NCBI RefSeq assembly: GCF_031457275.1
Contig: NZ_JAVDWH010000001.1
Location: 1,674,001-1,738,000 of the forward strand
Length of the DNA: 64,000 bases
Source: Aeromicrobium panaciterrae
GTDB taxonomy: Bacteria; Actinomycetota; Actinomycetes; Propionibacteriales; Nocardioidaceae
Direction of reading: 5' to 3'
The position numbers and the translations under genes are program-made. The notes under the pieces are model-generated. The model was not told the origin of the DNA. It ran no database searches and saw nothing but the letters and a program-made list of their open reading frames with translations. Positions 8,689 to 16,881 of this stretch are shown piece by piece; position 1 is the first letter of the stretch; each line of letters opens with the position of its first letter.

Positions 8689-8956
8689 CTAGCCCCGACG
8701 ACGCCGTCGATATCTGTTTGAACGAAGTCATCTCGATCGGCGCTTCGAGACGGTACGGATCCGACGCGCGTCACGTTGCCGCCAAGATCTGCAAGTAGAA
8801 AGTCCTGCAATACCCGGCTGACATGGCGCGACTTAGATCTATGGACTCCGCGATAAACGGATTGCATCGTCGATTCACGAAGTCGACGCTAGACTCCGTT
8901 TTCGCGGCCGTCGGCGGTGGCTGCTCGATCTGTAGTTGTAGAGATGGAGGTCACCG

Positions 8957-9574
8957 ATGGCAACCATGGACCAGATTCGAGAGCTAGCTCAGAAGGCGCA
9001 CCACGGGCAGGTCGACAAGCAGGGGCGTGACTATTTCACCGCTCACCTGGAACCCATCGCCCACAGTCTGGCGGTCTACGGGCACCACGCAGAAATGGCC
9101 GGATACCTTCACGACATCCTCGAAGACACGCCCACCGAAGAGCACCACCTACACGCCGCTGGAGTGCCATCCCAAGCCATTCGGGCGGTCTGTTCCGTCT
9201 CTAAGCGGCCGGGTGAACCGTATGAGCAGCTCATTCGGCGGGCGGCACTCGACCCACTCGGCCGGCTCGTCAAGCTAGCTGACAACGCCCACAACCTTGC
9301 CGGCCTCGACGACTTGGCACAGATTGACCCTGACCTAGCAGCTCGCCTCCGCGAGAAATACACCACCGCTCGACAGCTCCTGATTAGCGTCGGCTCTCCG
9401 GAAGGCCGCGCCTGGATGATTGAGGCACTAAAAGACATGCGTGCACGACACCCGCTCAACACGCCTGATCCGGACTACTGGCCTTCAACAGACGACCTGA
9501 ACGAGATGGACTCGCTGTTTGCGTTTGATCGCCAGATCAAGGAACTGAGCGCGTTCGAGTCAGACGCCTCGTGA
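8957..9574 (+). CDS. HD-domain phosphohydrolase (SpoT/MESH-like)
   Basis: A 205-aa protein beginning at ATG 8957 after GGAGG. The first ~120 residues have the HD layout of RelA/SpoT-type hydrolases: AQKAHHGQVDKQGRDYF, a second His (HSLAVYG), the HD pair in GYLHDILEDTP, and KLADNAHN further on. There is no synthetase or ACT/TGS domain, so a small alarmone or nucleotide hydrolase is the best guess. It stands alone, 268 bp after the RecB-like gene, and is followed by 749 bp without a supported gene. Confidence 0.8.
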   Translation: MATMDQIRELAQKAHHGQVDKQGRDYFTAHLEPIAHSLAVYGHHAEMAGYLHDILEDTPTEEHHLHAAGVPSQAIRAVCSVSKRPGEPYEQLIRRAALDPLGRLVKLADNAHNLAGLDDLAQIDPDLAARLREKYTTARQLLISVGSPEGRAWMIEALKDMRARHPLNTPDPDYWPSTDDLNEMDSLFAFDRQIKELSAFESDAS

Positions 9575-10323
9575 CCGTCTAGTCGGAGTGTGGATCCACG
9601 ACGTGGGGCGGATCCCGATCAGATCGTCGCGCATGCTGACGAGGTGCGCGCGGCTGTTGAAGCGCCTCGCTACGGCACACATTGACCGCCACGATCGGCC
9701 CGGACCGAGACGGTGAACCTGACTATGAATGCGACGTCTCAGTGCACGCCGCTAGGCGAGCCAGATAACTAGGAGTTTCCTGCCGCTGCTTGTGTCTCGT
9801 CCTGTCAACTTCTCGTCGCCTGAATGAACAACAATTTGGCACCTGGACGTCTCACTCAACTAGCCGCACTGAACGCACCAAACCCACCACGCACGGACCG
9901 CCCAAGGCAACAAGAAATCAAGCCGAAAACAGCACGACCCCCCAGCCAGAGCGAACACCTGGCCCTATTTAAAGGACCCCTATACGGCCGACATACGCGG
10001 CTTTGAAAGTGCCGACGCGCGACGGTCTATCGACGGCTGGTGCTGATGTGCTCTACGGCGAAAACTTCGAAAGATCGAGCGTTCGCATCGGCCCAGACCG
10101 GCGGCTTGAGCACACACACTGGAGCGCGAGACACCGAGATACATTGTGCGACAACTCGCAATCGATCGTTGCCCAATTGTCTGTGAGACGAGAGTCGCTG
10201 ACGAGACGTCTCGGCCCTCGTCCCGCATCGTTCGGCCCGCTCACGGGGTGGTTTGACAGCCCTGAGAAGGGCAGGCCCACAAACTCCGAACACACCCATA
10301 GTGTCGGGGACCGCCGCTAGCGT
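9575..10323 (+). other. Intergenic region with C/A-rich, T-poor stretch (possible rut-like site)
   Basis: No ORF here looks coding. From about 9865 to 9965 the + strand is strikingly rich in C and A and almost free of T, with C exceeding G. This is the composition of Rho-utilisation sites and lies downstream of the HD gene in transcript orientation. The remainder (9975-10323) shows no feature I can name; it presumably carries the promoter of the ScoMcrA-like gene. The interpretation is inference. Confidence 0.35.
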
Positions 10324-12246
10324 GTGGCTGTGGACCAACTGCGAGACATGCATGCCTATCTCAAACTCATCGATGCGGCCAAGAATGATGGCGCCGACAC
10401 CATGGTGACACTTTTGACGCATGTCGGATGGAACAAGCCAGACGGATTGCTGTCGATCCACAAGCAGACGAATCCAACTGGCCGAAACGCCTTCTCAGAG
10501 ATTGGGTTCCCGGAACTGGGTCCGACCGGAGTGCCGATCTACGAGGTCATCGCTCGGGCAACTACCTGGTCGACCGAGCACGGGTTCTCTCGCCTGTCCG
10601 ATGAGCTGACGGGCTTCCTCGCGGAGACATGGCCCGGTCGGCCAAACACCGTCGAGTCGGGATTCGACCCGGCGGCCTTGGACGTAGAGGGTGTGCAGCT
10701 CCGATATCGCGGTCCGACGCCAGACGCATACAAGGTCCCGCTCGGCGAGTTGCGGGCTTGGGCGACGGGCAACACAGCAGCACTCGCAGTCGTGAGTGCG
10801 CTGACCCACCATGGGTGGGCCAGAGGAGGCGAGGTGCCGTGCCGTGCCACCAACAGCATTGCCAGCAACAGCTCGGCACGGGCCGTTGCGGCGGGTGACC
10901 TCCCGGCCGAGTGCTACGCGCCGGGGGAGCCCACCGGTCCACAGTTGGCCGCCTCCATGGCCGCGCTGGAGGCATTGGGTGCGCCGAGCGGTCCCTTGAA
11001 AGAGCTGTGGGATTGCTACTGCGGCGGAGTCGTGAGTGACATCAGTCCTGCGACCTCCAGGTCCACCCCAGGGAGCCTAACGAAAGCTGAGGCGGTTCTC
11101 GAAGCTGTCGAGGAGTTCCGGTCGCTGGGGCGGAACACTTTCCTTGATAAGTACGGATTTGCGGTAAGCCGCGTCTACTTCATGAGTCTTGACGACCAGC
11201 TCTTCGACACAAAGCCAATCGTCGCGGCGGCTCTCGCAATTGAGCGACCGGATCTGCCCCCGCTTAAGGCAGGAGACTTCAGCGGAGGTTTGTCAGGCGC
11301 CGTCCGAGTTCTCGAAAAGCTCGGGTTTGAAGTCGTCACGACTGCGCAGATCTCGCCGCCCGAGCTTGGGGACACCTTCGCGAACCGGACTGAAATTGCT
11401 GAGCATTTCGGCGGGGACAAGGTGGGAGGGGTAATCACCTTCCCTGGTGAGCAAGTCGTGAACGTCTTTTCTGATGCGGAAAGCCCCTACGCGGATGATC
11501 CGCCTTCATTGACTGAACCATTCGGGTATCGGGGTGCCGGCCTGTCCGGGCCCCAGAAACTAGCTACGCGAGGTAACGCGGCGCTCGAAGGGGTTAGAAC
11601 GAGGCGCGAAGCCGCTCGGTTTTGGTATCGCGCGCCAGGCGGAGTATTCACGTGTCAATCCTGGGTAACGGTGCTCGGTAGGGCGTGGGTCAGTGGTAAA
11701 GGCCAGGATTCGTTTCCTCGCCCAGAGATCCAGTGGATGCTCCAGGTTGTTCCTGGTACGGATTCCGCGACTTGGCCACCGCACATCACTGAGCCGCAGG
11801 CCGAGGCAGCGGCAACCACCGAAGAATCGTCGGATCCACCTGAAGCGAAGAGCGCCCCTACGTACGAAGAGCTCGTGGACCGAGTAGACGCTGCCGGCCA
11901 GAGCAAGGGACCTTCCGGCGTCGTCAAGACCAACTATCCGAGAAGTGTCGCGGCGCGACGTGCTGTGCTTGTCCGTTGCGGCGGCAAGTGCGAAAGTCCC
12001 TGGTGCACCGGTGCACCTGGCGAGCTGAACCGCCAAGGAGAACCGATTCTCGACGTTGACCACATCAAGGATCTCGCCGCAGGTGGCGAGGATCTGCCGC
12101 GCAACATGGTGGCGCTCTGCCCGAACTGCCACGCGGTGAAAACGCGAGGAACGAACGCCGTTGGTCGGCGCAAGCAGCTCCTAGCGGTCGCCGCTGCCGC
12201 TCATCAAGCAGCGCTTAGTGCTTCGTTCGATGTCTCAATCAGCTAG
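10324..12246 (+). CDS. ScoMcrA-like HNH endonuclease (putative type IV restriction enzyme)
   Basis: A 640-aa multidomain protein from GTG 10324. Residues ~550-610 are an HNH nuclease (CGGKCESPWC, then LDVDHIKDLAAGG, then LCPNCHAVKT). Residues ~252-338 (SLTKAEAVLEAVEEFRSLGR to VLEKLGFEV) match my memory of the ScoMcrA 'head' domain. Residues ~350-480 (NRTEIAEHFGG onward) look like an SRA/YDG-type modified-DNA reader. The N-terminal ~240 residues contain two weakly similar halves (TLLTHVGW and SALTHHGW). ScoMcrA cleaves methylated or phosphorothioated DNA; that role is inferred here. It stands alone in the island. Confidence 0.65.
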   Translation: MAVDQLRDMHAYLKLIDAAKNDGADTMVTLLTHVGWNKPDGLLSIHKQTNPTGRNAFSEIGFPELGPTGVPIYEVIARATTWSTEHGFSRLSDELTGFLAETWPGRPNTVESGFDPAALDVEGVQLRYRGPTPDAYKVPLGELRAWATGNTAALAVVSALTHHGWARGGEVPCRATNSIASNSSARAVAAGDLPAECYAPGEPTGPQLAASMAALEALGAPSGPLKELWDCYCGGVVSDISPATSRSTPGSLTKAEAVLEAVEEFRSLGRNTFLDKYGFAVSRVYFMSLDDQLFDTKPIVAAALAIERPDLPPLKAGDFSGGLSGAVRVLEKLGFEVVTTAQISPPELGDTFANRTEIAEHFGGDKVGGVITFPGEQVVNVFSDAESPYADDPPSLTEPFGYRGAGLSGPQKLATRGNAALEGVRTRREAARFWYRAPGGVFTCQSWVTVLGRAWVSGKGQDSFPRPEIQWMLQVVPGTDSATWPPHITEPQAEAAATTEESSDPPEAKSAPTYEELVDRVDAAGQSKGPSGVVKTNYPRSVAARRAVLVRCGGKCESPWCTGAPGELNRQGEPILDVDHIKDLAAGGEDLPRNMVALCPNCHAVKTRGTNAVGRRKQLLAVAAAAHQAALSASFDVSIS

Positions 12247-12531
12247 AGCAGACAACTCGAGACAGCTTCGGCCGACTTGCAAGCCCGCACACTCCCAATA
12301 CACCTAGTGGAGCGTGCGGCTCTTGACTGGTGAATTCGATCGGCCACGTGAACTCGCCAACGACGAGGCAGAGGTGCGATGGTCGCGAAACTCGGTTGCC
12401 ACCGGACGAGAGATGAACGCAGGATCGTCGCCAGCTTTATCGAGCGCGACTTCAAGGTAGGCGGCAGCATCCTCGCTGTTGCGTGCGTTGCGTCTCCCGT
12501 CACCGCAGCCTCAAACTGATAGGTTTCGTGC

Positions 12532-13287
12532 ATGGCGTGGAAGTTCGGAGCGCGCAACCCCGGCCCCGAGCCCGACCCCGTCGAACTCAGGGTGCGTGAG
12601 CAGCTCGCCACGAACAAGTCGACGCCATTGGAGACGCTCGACGAGCTCAGCTCCGACCCAGACCACGGCGTGCGTATGCGAGTCGCCGCGAACCCATCGA
12701 CGCCGGCGAGGAGGCTTAGCGAGCTCAGTACCGACGGCGATCTAAATGTGCGTTGGGCGGTCGCCCGAAACTTATCAACACCCGTGGATGCGCTTCACAA
12801 GCTCAGCGCCGATGCCGACGCCGACGTGCGTCAGGGAGTCGCCGGGAACGGGTCGGCATCAGCTAGCACTTTGCGGGAGCTCTGCACCGACCCAGACGAC
12901 CGGGTGCGTCTCTATGTTGCCGCGAACTGGTCGACACCGGTGGAGACGCTCGAAAGGCTCAGGACCGACCGAGACGACAAGGTGCGTTGCGCTGTCGTGC
13001 GGAACACCCCACGACGGAGCTGGCTGACGAGGTTAAGCGCCGACCCCAGCGCCAAAGTGCGTTCGCAGGTCGCGTCGTGCTTGAGGCGAGAAGAAGAGGA
13101 CTTGTTGGTGAGGCTCAGCGCCGACCCCAGCGCCGAAGTGCGTTGTAGCGTCGCCTCCAACTGGTCTACACCGGTGGAGACGCTCAAGAAGCTCAACACC
13201 GACCCAGACCGTGAGGTGTATTCCGCGGCGTACAGGTCCGCGCAAGGACTCGGGGTATCTGTGCAGAATTGGCAGTTCTGGCAGTAG
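12532..13287 (+). CDS. Leucine-rich-repeat-variant (LRV) repeat protein
   Basis: A 251-aa protein from ATG 12532. It is almost entirely built of about eight repeats of ~25 residues with the pattern VAxNxSTPxETLxxLSxDPDxxVR, typical of LRV/HEAT-like solenoids. Repeats 1-5 and 8 keep the NxSTP element, while repeats 6 and 7 (KVRSQVASCLRREEEDLLVR) have lost it. The family usually mediates protein-protein contact. The upstream open frame to 12479 is a different frame. The 285 bp before it and the 171 bp after it show nothing I can name. Role in the island unknown. Confidence 0.75.
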   Translation: MAWKFGARNPGPEPDPVELRVREQLATNKSTPLETLDELSSDPDHGVRMRVAANPSTPARRLSELSTDGDLNVRWAVARNLSTPVDALHKLSADADADVRQGVAGNGSASASTLRELCTDPDDRVRLYVAANWSTPVETLERLRTDRDDKVRCAVVRNTPRRSWLTRLSADPSAKVRSQVASCLRREEEDLLVRLSADPSAEVRCSVASNWSTPVETLKKLNTDPDREVYSAAYRSAQGLGVSVQNWQFWQ

Positions 13288-13458
13288 GGCGAAAAGAGAG
13301 AACTGCAAGTGTCCCGTCTGCATGCTCCGCCAGTCACGGCCGAGCTGAAGCGGTAGGCGCACCGACGGGTGCGCCCTTGACTTGATACTGCAACACAACT
13401 CGTTGACGGCTCGAACTACTCGGGTGTACTTTTCGTTCGGCAATGAACCCGAGACTGG

Positions 13459-14706
13459 CTACTCGGCTGAATCTGCCGGTTTTTGGGGTGTCGCCGGTCT
13501 GCCGAGCCGATGAATTAGAAACTCCGTGTCGACTGCGATATCAGACACTAAGCGCCAACTGTTCCCCTTCTTACCGAGTTCTCCGGTGACGGTGAACGGC
13601 AGCTTCGCCCGATGCGCTCGTATCGCCCAGTCGTACTCTTCACCGGCGAGTGGAACAGTCACTTTGACGAGCCGTCCCAGCACATCCGCCCTAATGACGA
13701 TCTCTCCCTCGTCGTCTGCGCCCGTCGGTTCTTCTGCCCTCTTCAGTTCAATTACTGGCCCGACGATCTCCTGCATGGTCGGAACTACTCGCTTACGTAG
13801 CTTGAGTTCGATCGACTCGAGTGCACCGAAACTTGCATGGTCAATCTCGATGTGGCTTTTAACCTGCTCTTGCATCGGCTCGAGTGCGGACCATTCGAAC
13901 TTCATGTCCAACTTCTGCAGCCCCTCCGCGCTCCCGATCTCTTGTAGGGCGTGAACTAGTGGCAGTTTCATACCGGATTCGACCGCATCTTCAAACGTAG
14001 GCGCGTCGACAGCATCGACAATCGTCCGCTGGGTTGCATCGAGACTTCGGGCGAAGGTTGTCATCACCTGACGCGTGTAGCTCATCGGGACGCTCGACGC
14101 AGGCGACATCGGCGCAACGTGCTCACCTGTTTCCCTACTTGAGCCCTCCGCGCTCTGCGACTGAGTATCAAGCCGAGCAGCGACCGTGATGATGAAGCTG
14201 CCCTTCTTTGTATGACCCATTCGCACGTCTTCTTCAAGAAACTCCGAGACAGAGCCCGGCAATCGTCCACGCCCAGGATGCGTAGGGCTGTGCGCGGTGA
14301 GAGCAGCAGACCGGATCATCTGGGTGATTCCATCAAGGAGGCTAGACGCCTGCTGTAAGGGAATCGTGCCGTCTTTCGACGACTGCGCCAGTCGGAGAAA
14401 GAAGAGATCCGCGTGTATCGAGGCCACTTGTTCGGCCACTTCGGAGACTCGCCAGTCGTAGACCCTGCCCAGGTCCGACACTGCCTCTTCAAGGCGTCGC
14501 TGGTAGTCGGCCAAATCTCTGCTTCTCGGCAGTTGTACCGCCCACGCGCGGCCATCGATCAACTCGGGATGAATCCAAGTCTGGGCGTATCCAAGATCCT
14601 GTTGGCAAGTCCAGTTTCGGGTCGCAAGGAACTGCGCGATGTTGTGGTCCGTCAGGATCTCCGAGTAGGAGTTGACCTCGTGTTTCACAATCCTTCGGGT
14701 TTCCAT
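13459..14706 (-). CDS. Hypothetical protein (415 aa), partner of DUF4365 gene
   Basis: The start at ATG 14706 (METRRIVKHEVN) overlaps the end of the upstream DUF4365 frame by about 20 bp, so the two are coupled. The frame extends to 14829, but that part looks like shadow sequence. The protein is soluble, with a helical N-terminal third (LADYQRRLEEAVSDLGRVYD) and a C-terminal beta-rich half. I do not recognise a family. Position next to a DUF4365 (nuclease-fold) gene inside a defence-rich island suggests a two-gene anti-phage or toxin module; this is inference. Confidence 0.55.
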   Translation of the reverse strand: METRRIVKHEVNSYSEILTDHNIAQFLATRNWTCQQDLGYAQTWIHPELIDGRAWAVQLPRSRDLADYQRRLEEAVSDLGRVYDWRVSEVAEQVASIHADLFFLRLAQSSKDGTIPLQQASSLLDGITQMIRSAALTAHSPTHPGRGRLPGSVSEFLEEDVRMGHTKKGSFIITVAARLDTQSQSAEGSSRETGEHVAPMSPASSVPMSYTRQVMTTFARSLDATQRTIVDAVDAPTFEDAVESGMKLPLVHALQEIGSAEGLQKLDMKFEWSALEPMQEQVKSHIEIDHASFGALESIELKLRKRVVPTMQEIVGPVIELKRAEEPTGADDEGEIVIRADVLGRLVKVTVPLAGEEYDWAIRAHRAKLPFTVTGELGKKGNSWRLVSDIAVDTEFLIHRLGRPATPQKPADSAE

Positions 14707-15197
14707 TGGCTCGCCTCCTCCATAAGATCCAGAATCGTGGCGGGCGTCAGAACGTTCGACTTGGGAAGGTGAACCGTCTGGGTATCCTGCATCGCCTTGA
14801 GCGGGGGCAAATCCTGACCACGAAGCCAATACATATGCCCCTTAGCCAATAGTCCCGCCTCGTCCAAGTTCAACCAGTCCCAGTAGTCGGCTGACGTTAC
14901 TAGTACGCAAAACAGGGCGGGAGTCTGTCGATTGGGCTTCGCGAGCAATTCCAGTGTTCGGGTCTCGAGGCTCCACGCAATCGTTTAGTCCCGATCGACT
15001 GCTTCCTGACCGGTGCATTTCAGTTGAACGTCGATCTTCGGCCCATACCGCGCGGGGGAGTAGTCCACGCTCGAGCTCAAGGTGACATCGAATCCGTCGT
15101 AGTCCTGGCACCATTCTCCGAGATCCAGCCCAGCCGCACTCGCGATCATTTGGATGTGCGATTTGCTCAGGTTTTCCTTCATTCCCCCGCTGGGCAT
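14685..15197 (-). pseudogene. DUF4365 gene interrupted by an in-frame TAA
   Basis: Two consecutive open segments lie in the same frame. 14988-15197 encodes the DUF4365 N-terminal half (SKSHIQMIASAAGLDLGEW to PKIDVQLKCTGQEAVDRD). 14688-14984 encodes the C-terminal half (TIAWSLETRTLELL to the end). They are separated only by a TAA at 14985-14987. Read through, the product has normal family order (restriction-nuclease-like fold, VQLKC as the D/E-x-K strand). A single substitution from GAA, AAA or CAA would create this stop. The downstream half has not drifted, implying a recent mutation, an error or recoding. The start is ATG 15197 or 15182. Confidence 0.65.
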
Positions 15198-15575
15198 AGA
15201 CCCTTTTGGAAGGACATGTGATCCCGGGTAGGTCATACCCATATCCCCGCACGGCGCATGCCACATGATGACATGAGCAGCCCGCACGAATGCGATTCGC
15301 GACCAATTCAGTTGGATGGGCGTCTTCGACACCAGGATTCGCCATCCCTGTATGTCACACAAACTCGTCCAGCCAGGTTTCTACAGACAAGCCGGCGGTT
15401 GAGCGCGGAAGTCCTCGGAAAGAACAGCTCACACCGGACGCGGCAGGCATTCGCCGCGTTGGGTAACGACCCAATGACGGTCGCAGACCTCATGCCGACC
15501 TCTGGCGTTTCAGTATTCGATCTTGCGAAGCTGTTACCCGGGGTGTTCAGCTCGTGAACTGACCCTCCACACGGT

Positions 15576-15595
15576 TTGCAACAGGATTGCAACAG
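15576..15595 (+). repeat. Two TTGCAACAG direct repeats 11 bp apart
   Basis: TTGCAACAG occurs at 15576-15584 and again at 15587-15595, exactly one helical turn apart, about 160 bp inside the putative attR. Short direct repeats in this position are typical arm-type binding sites of tyrosine integrases. The surrounding 15198-15737 stretch has no gene I can support. It also carries a small inverted repeat, GTTCA-N5-TGAAC, at 15545-15559. Confidence 0.4.
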
Positions 15596-15737
15596 TTTTC
15601 AAATGGGATCTGACGTACTTGGTGGGTGCCGAACCCGCATCTTCAAACGAGCTCGCACCCCGTATTGGCTACAACGACAGTCAGAAAGAGGGCGAGATGT
15701 ACCGAACCCGTTTTCTCCAGATCGTGCGGCCTCTCTT

Positions 15738-15772
15738 CAGGGGGTCGCAGGTTCAAATCCTGTCAGCCCGAC
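15738..15772 (+). other. Putative attR: 3' end of a tRNA-Pro gene
   Basis: The segment contains a complete T-arm (GCAGG, loop TTCAAAT, CCTGT) followed by the acceptor strand CAGCCCG and discriminator A. This fits the 3' third of a tRNA whose acceptor begins CGGGCTG, as in actinobacterial tRNA-Pro (anticodon GGG from memory). No D-arm or anticodon arm lies upstream; the sequence there is unrelated island DNA. A truncated tRNA 3' end joined to a normal terminator is the standard scar left at the distal end of an element integrated in a tRNA gene. Confidence 0.75.
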
Positions 15773-15778
15773 GTTTGT

Positions 15779-15815
15779 GAGGAGGGCGGCTCATCATCGA
15801 TGAGTCGCCCTCCTC
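15779..15815 (+). terminator. Hairpin terminator behind the tRNA-Pro 3' end
   Basis: A 17-bp stem (15779-15795 with 15799-15815) closes on a 3-nt loop ATC with one mismatched/G-T position. It begins 7 bases after the tRNA discriminator, as expected for a tRNA gene terminator. Confidence 0.7.
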
Positions 15816-15822
15816 TGCGTTC

Positions 15823-15928
15823 TGTGCCGTCCTCTTCGCAAACGTCACAGTGTGGCGCAGGATTTGGGAGGAGGCCGCCCGCGGCCGACGGGTCCTGTCA
15901 GCCCGACGTTTGTGAAGAGGACGGCACA
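15823..15928. repeat. 24-bp inverted repeat flanking the tRNA-like remnant
   Basis: Bases 15823-15846 are the reverse complement of 15905-15928 with a single mismatch. The right arm is the tRNA end plus the first half of its terminator; the left arm is therefore an inverted copy of a tRNA-Pro downstream flank. The 58 bp between them hold the degenerate tRNA-Pro-like segment. Confidence 0.6.
15846..15906 (+). pseudogene. Degenerate tRNA-Pro-like remnant
   Basis: The 3' end (TCCTGTCAGCCCGA, 15893-15906) is identical to the attR tRNA 3' end. The 5' part contains GTGGCGCAG followed by TTTGG (15852-15867), the D-arm signature of actinobacterial tRNA-Pro. The interval is about 61 nt rather than ~74, the acceptor 5' strand is degraded, and no anticodon arm can be folded. 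It reads as a decayed tRNA gene or an older integration scar. Confidence 0.45.
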
Positions 15929-15949
15929 CGACTGTGAGCCGCCCTCTTC
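15914..15949 (+). terminator. Second tRNA-type terminator hairpin
   Basis: GAAGAGG-N-CGGC pairs with GCCG-N-CCTCTTC across a 4-nt loop, with a few internal mismatches. It follows the second copy of the tRNA 3' end at the same distance as the first terminator. Confidence 0.6.
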
Positions 15950-15981
15950 CTGTATCTACTGGTCGCTCCTATGGTGTGCAG

Positions 15982-16497
15982 ATGGTGAGCAAGAGCAGCA
16001 GAGTGCCTGAGCTTGATCCGACTGCGCCGAAGGGTGCTTTCAAGAGGTCGATCGAAAAGTTGGCCAAACGCCGCGCTGTGACGTGGTATCTGATCCACAT
16101 TGGTGGCCGTGTTGATCCGATCCTGATGAAGATGAGTGGCGGGCGAATCAACACCACAGGCACCAACGCTGTGGTGGTTCTCAAGCATGTCGGGCGGAAA
16201 ACCGGCGAGGAGCGCCAGACCCCACTGGTCTACTTCACTCACGGAGACGACGTCATCTTGATCGCCTCAAAGGGTGGAGCTCCGGAACACCCAGCTTGGC
16301 TCCACAACCTGCGCGCCAATCCGGAGATCGAGCTGTATGTCGGCAAGGCAGGTGGCAAGTACCGCGCCCGCGAGGCCGAGGGAGCCGAACGCGACAAGCT
16401 CTGGACGCTCGCTACGACACTCAACAGTGGGTACGACGGTTACAAGGAACGGGCGAGCAACCGACAGATCCCTGTCGTTGTCTGCACGCCCATCTAG
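15982..16497 (+). CDS. Deazaflavin (F420)-dependent nitroreductase-family oxidoreductase
   Basis: A 171-aa protein of the Ddn-like family. The hallmark LKHVGRKTGEERQTPLVYF and the region ASKGGAPEHPAWLHNLRANP are complete, as is the C-terminal VVVCTP. Members bind F420 or related deazaflavins in a split-barrel fold and reduce quinones and other substrates. ATG 15982 fits the usual length; the frame extends to 15934 through the tRNA terminator region. This is the first core gene after the island. Confidence 0.9.
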   Translation: MVSKSSRVPELDPTAPKGAFKRSIEKLAKRRAVTWYLIHIGGRVDPILMKMSGGRINTTGTNAVVVLKHVGRKTGEERQTPLVYFTHGDDVILIASKGGAPEHPAWLHNLRANPEIELYVGKAGGKYRAREAEGAERDKLWTLATTLNSGYDGYKERASNRQIPVVVCTPI

Positions 16498-16859
16498 CGG
16501 CCGCGCAACCGATCGAGGGCGCGACGATCTCGCTTGGTCGGACGGCCGGCACCGCGATCGCGTCGCGGCATCAGCGGTCGCTCCTCCTTGGGTGGTGGCG
16601 GGGGAGTGTGGTCCTCGTAGCAGGTCACCGCTATCGCGGCGCCGACGCGCTTCACGATGATGCGGCTGACGACCAGGATCCGAAGCCCGCCATCGGTAAG
16701 CGCCTCGACACGATCGCCAACGCATACGGTTTGCGCGGGCTTCGCCTTCGCACCATTGACCTTGACGTGACCGGCGCGGCAGGCGGCTGATGCCAACGAG
16801 CGGGTTCGGTAGAGACGTACGGACGAGGTCCATACGTCTGCGCGCGTACCGGTGGTCAT
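16494..16859 (-). CDS. S4-domain RNA-binding protein (HslR/Hsp15-like)
   Basis: A 121-aa protein. Residues ~8-60 are an S4 domain (VRLYRTRSLASAACRAGHVK, VNGAKAKPAQTVCVGDRVEA), followed by a basic, proline-rich tail (TPPPPPKEERP, RRDRGAGRPTKRDRR). This is the Hsp15 layout; those proteins recycle stalled 50S subunits carrying nascent chains. The tail converges with the deazaflavin-dependent oxidoreductase gene with a 4-bp overlap. It is divergent from the other S4 gene at 16882. Confidence 0.88.
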   Translation of the reverse strand: MTTGTRADVWTSSVRLYRTRSLASAACRAGHVKVNGAKAKPAQTVCVGDRVEALTDGGLRILVVSRIIVKRVGAAIAVTCYEDHTPPPPPKEERPLMPRRDRGAGRPTKRDRRALDRLRGR

Positions 16860-16881
16860 ATGAGCAGCCTAGGCTGGACCC

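Noticed and set aside
9790..10320. Short open frames in the gap before the ScoMcrA-like gene
   Set aside because: Composition follows the local C/A skew, no ribosome site or domain is visible.
12532..13287. Tandem ~75-bp repetition resembling a CRISPR-like array
   Set aside because: The repeats are degenerate and in frame; they encode LRV protein repeats. No true CRISPR array was seen in the window.
15626..15937. Open frames across the tRNA 3' fragment and its terminator
   Set aside because: They translate tRNA, hairpin and inverted-repeat DNA; the repeats (PTFVR/CQPDVCEE) come from the att duplication, not from a protein.
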